Shown: positions 46,520-56,950 of the stretch, piece after piece
Numbering within the stretch: position 1 is the stretch's first letter
How the letters are laid out: every line of letters starts with the position of its first letter
Origin: Climacium dendroides
Taxonomy: Eukaryota; Streptophyta; Bryopsida; Hypnales; Climaciaceae
Direction of reading: 5' to 3'
Assembly: GCA_950106755.1 (NCBI GenBank)
Contig: OX467086.1
Coordinates: forward strand, 23,268,001 to 23,332,000
Length of the DNA stretch: 64,000 bases
Translations under genes and position numbers: made by a program
Notes under the pieces: model-generated
The model's database searches: none
What the model was told of the DNA's origin: nothing
The model's input: the letters and a program-made list of their open reading frames with translations, nothing else

Positions 46520-48152
46520 AATTAAGAACCTTTTTAAAAGAAAGGCTTCAATCATTGGTTTGGAAATCCAAAAGAACATTGACTTGGAAATTGATCCATT
46601 AAAGCATTGCATGAAACTTAGCTATGCTAGACTTTTCAGAATAAATGAGATTTGGGTTGTTGTAGTCTAGATTTTTGCCTATTCTACAAAAACCCAAGAT
46701 AATAGTACAGGGGTTCAAATCTAAAGAATGATCGAATAGTCTAATGCATTATAACTAAAGTCACATTTAAAAAATTGAAATGTCTTATAATCTCAATTCT
46801 AATGGAAAATATAGCCAAAGTAACTCACTAATTATAGAAAAAAGAAATATTCTCTCATCCAATTTCTAATTTTCATCTGACACATATGGATGCAAGAATA
46901 CAATCATGTAATACATCTAATTCTAATATGGGATTTTTAACAAGAAGCATGTTCAAAGTGAGGGTAAACATAACATATAGTTTAAAGCACAATAATATCC
47001 ATTTCATGTTGCATTTGCTTATAGTATAGACTCACAAATCCACTTAAAGCGTCTCTCATTCATTCAACAAACTACATTAGTACATTTGTATTATCAATCA
47101 AACACATATCTTCACATTTGCTTGTAGCATTTTATACTGATTTGCTTGAAGCCATTTCATCAAAACATTCCAATTGTAACCATCTCACCAATTCACCGTC
47201 AAAATATATATTTGCTTTAAACTTTCACAAGCACAAGGCTAACGATTACTCATTTGATAACTACCTTTAAGACCTAAATCAATTTCCAACTATAATGCTC
47301 AAATTCATTCACTGAAGACACAATATATTTGCTTCAAGCATACAACACACATAAGACTACGTAAAGCACATTCAACATATTCAATGCTTAAAGCTCACAC
47401 AGACTGTTATAACCATTCAATAGAAATTATTACTAGCATCAACTGTAAGCTACAATCCTCTCACTTATAACAATTGCTTCAAACTTATACAAACAAATAA
47501 GACGATTCAATCAAAACACATATACGCAAGCAACAATTTTACGCACCAAAAATAAATAATTCCTTTCATAGGAAAATTCCACAAAACATAAGAATAATTA
47601 TCAATCACTAGGACTTACATACAATTCAAAAATATATGCTTAAAGCTTTATTACGTACAAAGATTGTTCACAAATATACATAGGAGTATTTTAAAACTCA
47701 CACACACTTGAAGTGTAGAGAGAGAATGAGAAGGGAAGAACCACTTTATCTCCAACAATTTAAACAATTTTCCAAATCCACATTGGTTTAACCATTAAGA
47801 ATTCAAGAATTGCATGTATCCTTGGTATCACATGGTAACTCGCATGGTAATTCTTCAAATCAATTAACATTTAAGTTCCTATCATCATATAATTCTAAAA
47901 CCAAGTACAATGAAAACTCCATTCACACATCAAAAAAATATTGTAATTGCTTTTATACTTTATTCAAAAACTAAAATTTGAATTATTCTCTCCATTTTTT
48001 ATAATTGTCTTTTATGTGAAAATAAAATATAAAAACTTTTCAACAATGCCAAAAGGGCAAAGTAATTGTTCTAATAGTGATGGGCTAATTTACCTTACTT
48101 GTACCATTTCATGCAAGTTTGGATTCTACAATTCAAGTTTGCAATGTTTCTA
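46520..48152. other. AT-rich intergenic DNA
   Basis: No gene or bounded repeat seen. Rich in A and C on the plus strand compared with neighbours. Confidence 0.5.
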
Positions 48153-48156
48153 TTAA

Positions 48157-48795
48157 CCTCTAAAGATCCAAATACCGCTTTCTTAATGAGATGAAAGTTA
48201 TGAGGAGTTCTAGTTTGGAATTAATAAAAATGGAATGATTCAAAGCTTTTTATGTAGATATAAGTGTAGAGAACCAATTTCAAATTTTTATTTTTTTAAA
48301 AAGTGATTTTAAAAGAAGTTTGTTGGACTCTCCAAGTTGCCTGCCAAATGTTGAAAATTACATACCATGCAATAACTTTTTAACCATGTAGTCAAATGTT
48401 ATGAAAATTATTATGGGAGATTTCATTAAAATGGCGATTATTCCGTGAAAATGGTACAAAGGGGGACTGCAAAATGGAAGAAATTCATAGAAATATGGCA
48501 CTAGGTGACGAAACATGGGAGTTGTGTTGCAATTTTGAGTTTGAACTTGTTGGAAATAGAATTGGCACATCTATGAGGTTGACATGTCGAGAAGCATTGT
48601 CATATGTGCTCTTGACTTGTGCAAATGGCATGTGGAATATTGCCATTTTAATGAAATTCTCCGTTATTGTGCCTTAAAGCTACTCTTTAGGCATATATTG
48701 TGTGAAATTTTCAAAGAAAAAAATGAAAATTCCATTTGTAGTGAGTTGCCCAAAATCGCTATGTTGCCAAAAAACAATATTTGGACCTTTAGGGA
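48157..48795 (+). mobile_element. TTAA-flanked element T2 (639 bp including a nested 247-bp MITE)
   Basis: TTAA at 48153-48156, then CCTCTAAAGATCCAAAT. The right end ATTTGGACCTTTAGGGA is followed by TTAA (48796-48799). The 17-bp inverted termini agree at 14 positions. Without the nested insertion the element is about 392 bp and aligns with the partial copy at 21520-21809. It has no coding capacity. TTAA plus CCC-type ends again suggest the piggyBac superfamily. Confidence 0.82.
48416..48662. mobile_element. MULE-like MITE nested in T2 (247 bp, ~28-bp TIRs)
   Basis: The left end GGAGATTTCATTAAAATGGC and right end GCCATTTTAATGAAATTCTC form inverted repeats of about 28 bp with three or so mismatches. 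Flanks ATTATTATG (48407-48415) and GTTATTGTG (48663-48671) match at 7 of 9 positions, an aged 9-bp target duplication as in Mutator-like elements. The T2 copy at 21.7 kb has no insertion at the equivalent point. The 67-71-codon ORFs inside are incidental. Confidence 0.82.
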
Positions 48796-48799
48796 TTAA

Positions 48800-50323
48800 T
48801 AACTTTCATTGCAAGGTTTGATTATAGAGCTCTAGGTAGGAAATCATCTTATTAATTCCTTTCATTGTAGGGTTTAATTCCAAAGGTATCCTGCATATTT
48901 AATCCCTAAAGGAGTGAGGCACATTTTGGACTAAAATTGTGAAAAACTACTAAGGTAAGAGGCTCATAAAGCGTCACTTTAAGCGTTGCGAGCTGTTTTT
49001 GAGGAGTTCCTAATTACAAATGAATTTCTACAAATTTTTTAGAGTAAGAGGAGGTCATACAGCATCTATCAAAAGTGGTGCCATATTTTTCGTAGCTTCC
49101 CTAAATTAGTTACAAATTTCCAAAGAAAAGTGTTGTAGGTACCTATTGATGATCGTAGGCGGTTCAGAAATCAAGCACAAACAATCTAGAAGAAGACATG
49201 CATTGCTTTATTGAAAAATGGCGAGTGAAGCATACAGAAGGTAACAACAAAGGTTCTGAAATGCGACAGGTAGCAAGTTGAAACGGACCCTATGCTTGCT
49301 CAGTCGAAGGTACGTGTGAATAGTAGAAGCAACAGTCTAGGGAAGTTAAAGCGACCCTAATGAGATGGTAAATGAAGCAACTAGGAAGTTGAAATGGAGT
49401 TTAGTTTACGTTGAAGCAACCAGCTGTGTCCATTGAAGCGATCCCCATGCCTTAATTCTAGAACTAGCTCGTTTCAAAAATAGATTTTGTGCCGAGTGGG
49501 AGAAGTGGATCTAGATTCCTGTTTGTGGATGGATGTCTCCACCTTCGCACCGTGCATTCGTCCACGACTGTTTGCATTGGTGGACGTGCTTAAGAGGAGC
49601 TGGTTTTGCAGATCTGCTATCTTCATCTTTCTAAGCATTGTTTGGAATCGAGTCCTCTATCTTGTATCTGCGGTCTCTATATTCACGATTTGATTTGGAG
49701 TTGTGGTGCCCTCGTTGAAGAAGCGATGTGAGTAGCATCCTCTTGCAGATTTTGACGACCTCCAAGTTCTGTAGCAACTTTGGAGTCTGTGCAGGTACGT
49801 CATGGGGTCTGTACACATTGTGGAATCAATGCAAGCAGTGCTCCGAAATGCATGGCAACGAACGATCTGAGCAGGTAGCATGGCCGACTTCTTTCGACGG
49901 ACCTCCTTCGATTGACCTCCTCTGACTAACCTCGCTTTTGTGCTCACCTGTAAGTAGCAATGAAGCATGTTCATTGCAGTTCCCTTGTTCTAATCTATTT
50001 TGCTTCTTTTTTCTCAGTATTGTCTCTATATTCACAGAGCATCCTCAGTGTTGCATCGTCCATCCACTTTGTCTTTTTTTTTTCCTCCTAAGCAATGCTC
50101 TTCCCTGTGGTTCATAAATGAGAGATAGAAGTGCAAGTTTTTGATGTACCTTTGCTGTCACATTCTTGAGGTTGAAGCTCATCTTTCTAACGTTGGGGGA
50201 GACTTACAGACTATGGCTGTGGGTACAAATCGACGTCAATGTTGCAACAATTGAGGTACAACTTCTGCACCGTCAAATTCCTATTTTTCTTGTACTTCCA
50301 TAGGTGCTTGTAAACTCCAGACC
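48800..50323. other. Intergenic DNA, less AT-rich from 49.4 to 50.0 kb
   Basis: ORFs of 60-105 codons on both strands around 49.5-50.0 kb have no domain or splice-linked partner that I can recognise. Possibly a non-coding transcript or transposon flank. Confidence 0.4.
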
Positions 50324-52390
50324 CTAATAAAAATTTAATGTTGGCAGATTAGTATTGCTTGCACCAAAGCCACGGTCAAGGATAAAGTTCATTGGAGGGT
50401 TACTACTCCCTCCAAATGTCATAGAAGAAAATCTGTTGTAATATTGATTTTGGTGGAAGTATGATGGATATAGCCATGGTTTGGGAACCTCTAATAGTGG
50501 TAGTAAGTGCATGCTATGCTCTCCTCTTCTCTTTGCTTGCCACCTTGCTATAGCCCTCCTCTGATTTTCCTTGCAAATACCAAGTGGATATCCACAGTAG
50601 GGTGCTTTCCATGTACCTATACATGTGTTAGATTTGATGAGAGCATGCAACTTCTCTCCATATGCTGTAACAACCTTATTAGTCCAAGCTGCCCTATGTT
50701 CTTTTCTAGACTTCTACATAGCTTGTCTTTCAATCTTGTCAAGCTCCTTTTGTCTTTTCTCAACTATTTTCTTCTCTTTATTCAACTCGGCTTCTAACCT
50801 CCTCTTCTCTTTTTCTTCTACAACTACTTCTTCCCGACCTGCTATTTGCTCCAATGAATTCAGGTAATCTTGTTGTGTCATCCATATAGACTTTGAGTAG
50901 TCTATTATTGGCTCACCCTCCTTTGGTGTTCTCTTAACTGTTGGTAAGATTGTCCTAGGAAGTTCAAAGAAGTTCTTTTGGACATAGTTCTCTTCTTCTT
51001 CATCTGTATTTTCATCTTCACTTTGTCCTTTATAATCTTCATTGTTGTTGTCTTCTCTTTCCACATCTACATAGTAGTGGGTACATTCAGGGAGTAAACT
51101 AACATCTTCCTCATATATTTCTTCTATTTGCCATTGATGCAGGCCATCAGTTGGGACTTCATCCATGCCATCACTATGAGCTCCCTTCTCTCCATTGAAA
51201 GATTTGTTCTCACCCTCTCTTGTGAAAGTTAAACTTGGTCCCATTAGATTATCCATGGCTGTAGGATCTAATGAATAAATCCCTGTAGTTTTGAATCATT
51301 TTTTGATGTTTTCCCTTGTGAGGGCTTTTCTAAGTACGAAAGAGACCCATCCAGCTAGGTCCTCTTTACTAGCAGCCTTTCCAGCATGCGCAGCAGTCCA
51401 TTTGTCACGATAAGCTCGAAATGCAACCTTAAAAGGCTTAAAACAGGTAACATCTAGTGGTTGAAGGGCATGGGAAGTATGGCTAGAGAAGGTGAGTAGA
51501 TCTACACCACTTAGTAAAGCGATTTTGACAACCTCCAATGTAACATGAGATGTATGTCCATCTACAATAAGGAGATGCATGTTTGTAGGGGAAATATCAT
51601 ACATTTCCTTAACATTTCTAATAAAATGTGTCATCCATTCTTTAGATAACAAGTGGGTCATCCAAGCCTTAGGTTGCATGCTCATAGTTGCATTTTCCTC
51701 ACTAGTTTTGCATAGATAGTTCCACTTCCTCTTTTTTCCCTTAAAAGATAAAAAAGTTAGGAAGTCTATCTCCTTTGGCATTGATGCATGCTAGTACAGC
51801 CAACCACTCTCTTTGATCATGAACAATCATGTGAACATTTCTGCTACCTCTTTTTACTAGTACAAAACCACCTCCATCTCCGCTAGCTTGGGCCCCGGAT
51901 TCATTGCAGTTCCATATCTGATGAGATTCATATTCATGCTTCTCATATAAGGCAAATAAGTTATCATAGAATGATTTCACATTCTCTGGACACAAAGCTT
52001 TTGCCCGATTTTGTTGTAGTGGTTGTGCCTTTCTTAAAGAAAGTTCTGGATGTCTATTTAGGAAAGATCTAATCCAACCACGACCTGGAATGCCATCTCT
52101 AAAAGGTGTAACTCTTGTTTGTATGAACTCATGAACCTTTGCTCAAAGTTGTCCCATATGAAGAGGATAACCTTGTTTTTGCATCTCTAGGAGATATTCC
52201 AACACTTTATTTTCTTCTTCATCACTTGAAAAAACCTTTTTTACCCCTTCTCCTAGACAAAGTGGTTCCTTATGCATGTCCCCTAAAACTTGTGATAGGA
52301 ATACTATGAATCCTTGCAGCAGTTTTCAAAGGAAGCCCATCATCAATGTCCTTCAAGGCCTCTTGTAACTGTGCTTTACTCTAGTTCCCA
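50324..52390 (-). pseudogene. Pogo/Tigger-like (DDE_1 superfamily) transposase, degenerate
   Basis: Order from N to C: HTH-psq-like remnant (about 52200-52390; ALKDIDDGLPLKTAARIHSI readable with stops and shifts), CENPB-type HTH remnant (about 52010-52140; PGRGWIRSFLNRHPELSLRK), and a DDE core with WNCNESGAQ, LLIVDGHTSH and SHALQPLDV. The family motif NxDE(S/T)G has Asn in place of the first catalytic Asp; the second and third Asp are kept. Breaks: one-base frameshift at about 51740, in-frame TGA at 51296-51298, TAG at 50714-50716, plus damage upstream of 51995. Downstream of the core the frame continues through an acidic and then a Lys/Glu-rich coiled-coil region to a CIGTWKAPYCGYPLGIC segment and a stop at 50324. 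Not functional as it stands. Element termini not found. Confidence 0.85.
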
Positions 52391-52575
52391 TTTTTTTTTG
52401 GCATCCTATTAATTTTTTTTTAACTGATGGGAGGGGGATTTTTGGTACCTCTTTAGTTTGGAAGTCTTCATCGGCATCCCAAATGCTCCATTGAGCTGGC
52501 TGCGCAGTCTTGACATTAATAGCATAGTTTCTATCAAAGCTCTTCTCAATGTCACAGAATTCCACCGACATTTCC

Positions 52576-53202
52576 CTAGTAGTAGTTGTACCTCGCTGCA
52601 ACATCACTACTAATCCCAAACTGGTCTTCCTTTTCCTGCGGCGTAGTTGTCAGTTCCTGTGGTTTGTCGTAGTTTGCACTGTCATGGTCCTTGCCTGTGC
52701 TACCTTGTCCCTCGCATGTACAACTTGGGTGTCCATTTCCTTTGCTTGAACCTATTTGTGCCTTGCATCTGGCGTTGTAACCATGTTCGTCCTCTTGTTG
52801 CCTATCTTGTGTACTGTGGATCCAAGTGCCATCGACATCCATTCTCATTGGTGTTGGTCTTGACAGCATTGACATAGATGCATTCTTATCAGATCTCCCT
52901 ACAACGCGGTGACATTGATCAAATAGATAATCGTTGTTGTGAACTAAGTCTTCAAGGTTGTCACTTTGCTCATTGCCCTGCCGCAACTTCTCGATCTGCT
53001 GTTGATTGTTGTCACTTAGTCCATTGATAGCCCAATCAAAGCCTTCGGGAATGTCATCGTCATCATTTTCTTCTTTGACGCTAAAATCAATGTTGTTGTA
53101 ATCGCCTTGGCTGGACCCCAAAGAGCGAGCTGGTTGATACTTACTAGTATCAGTTTCTTGATTGTCGTTGGTCTCCTCGTTGTTTTGTGAGAAGTCATCC
53201 AT
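52576..53202 (-). CDS. Acidic ORF upstream of the transposase (208 aa), probably transposon-derived
   Basis: MDDFSQNNEETNDNQ...; very Asp/Glu/Asn/Gln-rich, no recognised fold. It overlaps the 88-codon frame at 52353-52619 (minus; EFCDIEKSFDRNYAINV) that leads into the transposase N-terminus. It could be the 5' part or first exon of the transposase gene, separated by a frameshift or a lost intron, or a second ORF of the element. Confidence 0.4.
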   Translation of the reverse strand: MDDFSQNNEETNDNQETDTSKYQPARSLGSSQGDYNNIDFSVKEENDDDDIPEGFDWAINGLSDNNQQQIEKLRQGNEQSDNLEDLVHNNDYLFDQCHRVVGRSDKNASMSMLSRPTPMRMDVDGTWIHSTQDRQQEDEHGYNARCKAQIGSSKGNGHPSCTCEGQGSTGKDHDSANYDKPQELTTTPQEKEDQFGISSDVAARYNYY

Positions 53203-54354
53203 CGTTGGTTCCTACAATATTACAAACAAATGATTAGTCCTTGGCTTCAAGAAGTGCATGTTTACTACATAGTAACTTCAATGGATATGATTGAAGAAGG
53301 TGCAGTAAGTTAGCAATGAAAGTTTGGTGATTTCAGTTAGGCAACCAAACCTGTGAAAGCATCAACAATATTGTGCAATTCTCAACACTTACTACATTGT
53401 GAACTGCAATCTTCAAGACACAGAAGAGTTCTTCAAAATTCCAACACTAACTTACTGCACAATGTTAACAAGCACTTCTTTGATTATAAGAAAGGTTCTC
53501 AATTTCCAATAAAAAGGATAACTACGTAATTGATTATGCAACGTGTTTAAAAGATTCTTTAATGCAAATGTGGTCACTTTAAGTTTTGTAAGCCGTCATG
53601 TTGTTAGCTCAAAAATAGTGGCTCACTATTCTAATAACAGACTTCATTTGCCTTCCTCTATCCCATGTTATGCTCCATTAATTTTTCAGATTCTTCTGCA
53701 TCTGTGAAAGGAAGTTCAACTAACTATTTCCATTTTCATTAATATAAAGCACACATGTCCACTTTCTTCAAAACAACCCTCCATACCTCTTATTTCGTCC
53801 ACTAGAAAAGTATGAATGAACACCTAACACATTTTAAACTGTTCTGACATTGTTGATTGGCAATTGATTGTCAATTTAGTTACCACATGTATCCATTTCA
53901 GAACCATTCATTGTCCTTTACAAAGCCTGTTGTAGGGGCGGTTTGAAGGAGAAGGTCGAAATAACAGCCATCTACTATACTTTGAGGGTAGTGAGAAAAA
54001 AATGAAAATAAAAGTTTTTTCCAAATTTTAAGAATACAAATTTGTACTAGATTCTATACAGAAATGCATGGAAAAAAATTCAAAGACTTTGGTTGTACAA
54101 ATTGAAAGATTATAATATTTGGAATTTTTTTCCAACCTTGTCCAATAGGACCAACAAACTTTATCTCCTTTTAGAATGAGATTTTTACACTTTACATGTA
54201 GTTTGTTTTTTTACATTTGCATCTTACATCATATAAGTTACATACTTGCCAAATTTCAACATTACAAGAGGAGTTTTGGATAATTATGTTCTCCAAATTT
54301 GCCCAACCTTCCAAAACGTTTAGAGCAATATAACTTTTGATTCACACACCCCAT
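53203..54354. other. Intergenic DNA / transposon flank
   Basis: No gene. The far terminus of the pogo-like element may lie here, but I find no convincing inverted repeat or TA-bounded end. Confidence 0.45.
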
Positions 54355-54490
54355 AAAAAAATAGTTTTTCACTAAGGAGGTACATGTTTCCACATTGCAT
54401 CAAAATTTTATAAACATACGACTAAAATTGACTTTATAGTCCTAAATCTACTTTGGTATGATGAATAGACACTTGGTCCTTTAAGGGATT
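54355..54490 (+). repeat. Dispersed repeat R5, with a T-family terminus
   Basis: Matches about 31085-31220 (GACTAAAATTGACTTTATAG, TTTTTCACTAAGGAGG / TTTTCACTTAGGGGA). It ends CACTTGGTCCTTTAAGGGATTAA, the same terminus as T1/T2 elements, suggesting a third TTAA family. The left end was not located. Confidence 0.6.
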
Positions 54491-54567
54491 AAAGACTTTG
54501 TTTATTTATCAAGTTCTAGGTTTAATTTGAGAGATTGTAAAGTCAAATCCATACCTTAAATTAGAAT

Positions 54568-54796
54568 GCTTGTTTGTTTTATTTATCACAATGAAATCTC
54601 TAGAACTACGTGTCCTTCAATTGCATTCTTAGTACTTTTGGAAAGCCCTCTTAAATCTTGATGAAGAGGGGTGCATGGACTTTGTTTTGTAGTGTTCCAA
54701 CTCATAGTGTGAAAGTTATTGACTTTTGAAGTGTTTATGAACTATAAAATTAAAATATTACTTTTATTTTTATTTTGATTGTGGCAATGGCACAAA
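54568..54796 (+). repeat. Dispersed repeat R2, copy 3 (diverged)
   Basis: Same order of motifs as 12.86-13.12 kb: GTTTGTTTTATTTATCAC, GAGGGGTGCATGGACTTTG, GTGTGAAAGTTATTGA and TTGATTGTGGCAATGGCACA. More diverged than the other two copies. Confidence 0.75.
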
Positions 54797-54799
54797 ATA

Positions 54800-55592
54800 A
54801 ACTAATTTAGTATTAAACCTTTAAGGTTTATACATCCAAAAAGTGGATATGCCTTGGTTATCCTTGATTGTAACTTTCAAAATATACATTATTGGTATGT
54901 GTTTTAAACTATGAAAATAAATCTTGACAAGTTTTAGTTCTTTTTCGTTTTAAAATTTGAGAAAAATTGAAAAAATTATTGCAATTGCAATCTCTAAGTT
55001 TCAAAATCCATATTACAACATATTGTAAATTTTTCATTTGAATTTTTTTTATTTAAAATTTTAAAATATTTAAATTATAGAATTATACTTTTCATTCTAA
55101 CCTTCAATTATGGTAAAAAAATCCAAAATTATTCTAATATGTATTCTAATTGATATCATTTTATTTCCACCTTTTAATTTTAAAAATTACAATTATCAGA
55201 TTTTGTTCATCAGAGTCAATAAAAAATGTACATGTCAAAAATATCAAGATTCTATATATCAATTAAATAATAGGAAAATTTTACCTTGATAGTGAAATTG
55301 AACTTGGAGGTCATTTGCCAAAGGTGTTTGAGATGGAAAAATTAAAAAAATAAAAAATAAAAAAATAAAAACTAACTGAATTTTTTTTACACTAATCTCC
55401 ATTGCTTGTTATACCTCTTCTAATAATTTCAAATTAATTGGAATGTTTTTGCTATATTTACAAATTTATTTTTCACTTTTAGACATAGAAATTAAAACTA
55501 TAACAATTTTTCATTAAACAAAAAAAATTCATAATGATTGACAATTCATAGTGTCACGTACTAAAAATATAAGATTGATATTTGAATACAAT
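54800..55592. other. AT-rich intergenic DNA
   Basis: No gene recognised; includes an (AAATAAAAA)n-like run near 55340-55370. Confidence 0.5.
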
Positions 55593-55596
55593 TTAA

Positions 55597-55808
55597 CCTT
55601 GAAAGGATGGACTCGTGACCGTAGAAATCATTCACTTGGTTATTGTATGAATCATTTGCTTATAAAATTGCAAAAACACTCATTGGCAATCAAACTATTA
55701 TAGAAGACCTTTCCTTTTTCACAACAAAATTCCGAGGATGAATAGTTGTACTTTTGTCTAACCGGAAGGATTCTTTCCTATCCATTGGGCATCAAACATC
55801 CTCATCAC
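55597..55808 (+). mobile_element. TTAA MITE T1, copy F (right end lost or displaced)
   Basis: TTAA at 55593-55596, then CCTTGAAAGG. The interior follows copy A (GTAGAAATCATT, AAAACACTCATTGGC, GAGGATGAATAGTTGTAC) up to CATCCTCATCAC at about 55808. The expected TTTAAGGG-TTAA terminus is absent there; a TTTACGGG-TTAA terminus occurs at 56154-56165, so tandem repeats may have been inserted in the element. Confidence 0.7.
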
Positions 55809-55921
55809 TACAAAAAAACATTGTTAATTCAAACATTTTCAATCAATTCAGATGTGTCAATTTAGACAAGTTTTGTTAATTTTTTGACAATTCGGACATT
55901 TTTCTATCAATTCAAACACAC

Positions 55922-56080
55922 AATTAGTAAATTCCGATGTTGTTTCTTGTAGTATATAATCCATGCAATTAGTCAATTCAGACATGTCAATTCCAACGTT
56001 GTTTTCTTGTAGTATATATTTGATGCAATTAGTCAATTCAAACATGTTAATTCGGACGTTGCTTTCTTATAGTATACATT
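55922..56080 (+). repeat. Tandem repeat, about 2.6 copies of a ~62-bp unit
   Basis: Units share GTTTTCTTGTAGTATATA, GATGCAATTAGTCAATTC and ACATGTCAATTC with small differences. The minus-strand ORF here is repeat-derived. Confidence 0.85.
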
Positions 56081-56106
56081 CAACATTTAGAAAATTAAAG
56101 AAAAAA

Positions 56107-56275
56107 TTTTAGCTTTGCCATGATGTTTGACTAATTCGCTATGGACCTAGTCCTTTACGGGTTAAATTAACCATAATGTTTGACTAATTCACTATGGTTA
56201 GGGGTTAAATTAGCCATAATCTTTGACTAGTTTACTATGGATCTAGTCTTTTAGGGTCTTTTAGGGGTTTAGGGT
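56107..56275 (+). repeat. Tandem repeat, three units of 55-60 bp
   Basis: Each unit has the pattern GCCATAAT(G/C)TTTGACTA(A/G)TT(C/T) followed by (A/G)CTATGG and a GGGTTAAATTA or TTTAGGG end. Confidence 0.8.
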
Positions 56276-56332
56276 AGATTACATTAAAGAAAAAATTAGG
56301 TGCATAAAGCATAAAGAAAAAAATTAGGTGCA

Positions 56333-56950
56333 AAATGTAGTTCAAATTTTTGCTATTTGGTTTTCCATTGGTGCGGTGCCCCATTAGGGCATTCAAAAAT
56401 TAGTGGGATCCAGCTACCAAAGTAGGGTCGCCTAATCCCACATGGGAGTGTGTTCAAAGGCAGGGTGTCAGCACAGCACGTCGTCTCTTAACGATCATGG
56501 ACGTGTCGTCTTAACCCCCGACAGGGCGAGTAACCGGATACCATCTTCTCCGGAGGTCTTATAGCCGAGCGGTCCCGGCCATAGCCGCAAGCGATATGGG
56601 ATAACTAGCGCTTGCACGGGACCCTGTGGCTTCACAACATGAGGACTCGTCTGCGTTTGGCCCATGTCTGTGGTGCACGGATTGTGTCTCGTAAGCTGGA
56701 TGCAATGACTGGCAAGTCATAGGAAGGTTGTTTCAGCTCTCTGTGTCTGCGTTTTGCCCTTGACTTCACAGGGCATTTGCAACACTTGCTTGGCCCGGGG
56801 AATATTAGGGCACACTGGATTTGTGTCTGTTCCCTTGTTATCATGTAGTAGGTGATTCATATGTATTTCTTTGTTTGATCGCGAGGGATAAGTTCTTTTC
56901 ATTTTGCAAGTGCCCGGTCGTTTCTGTGGAGCCAACAACATGTTGGCGGG
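56333..56950 (+). mobile_element. Composite mobile locus 2, left arm A
   Basis: Same orientation as 31689-32210 and about 95 percent similar, starting AAAATGTAGTTCAAATTTTT. It contains ~105 bp missing from locus 1 (around 56660-56765). About 250 bp of it (about 56660-56905) recurs inverted at about 61035-61255, making the locus inverted-repeat flanked. Confidence 0.8.

Noticed and set aside
55922..56275. CRISPR-like repeat array
   Set aside because: Repeats are contiguous diverged tandem units without unique spacers, in nuclear plant DNA.
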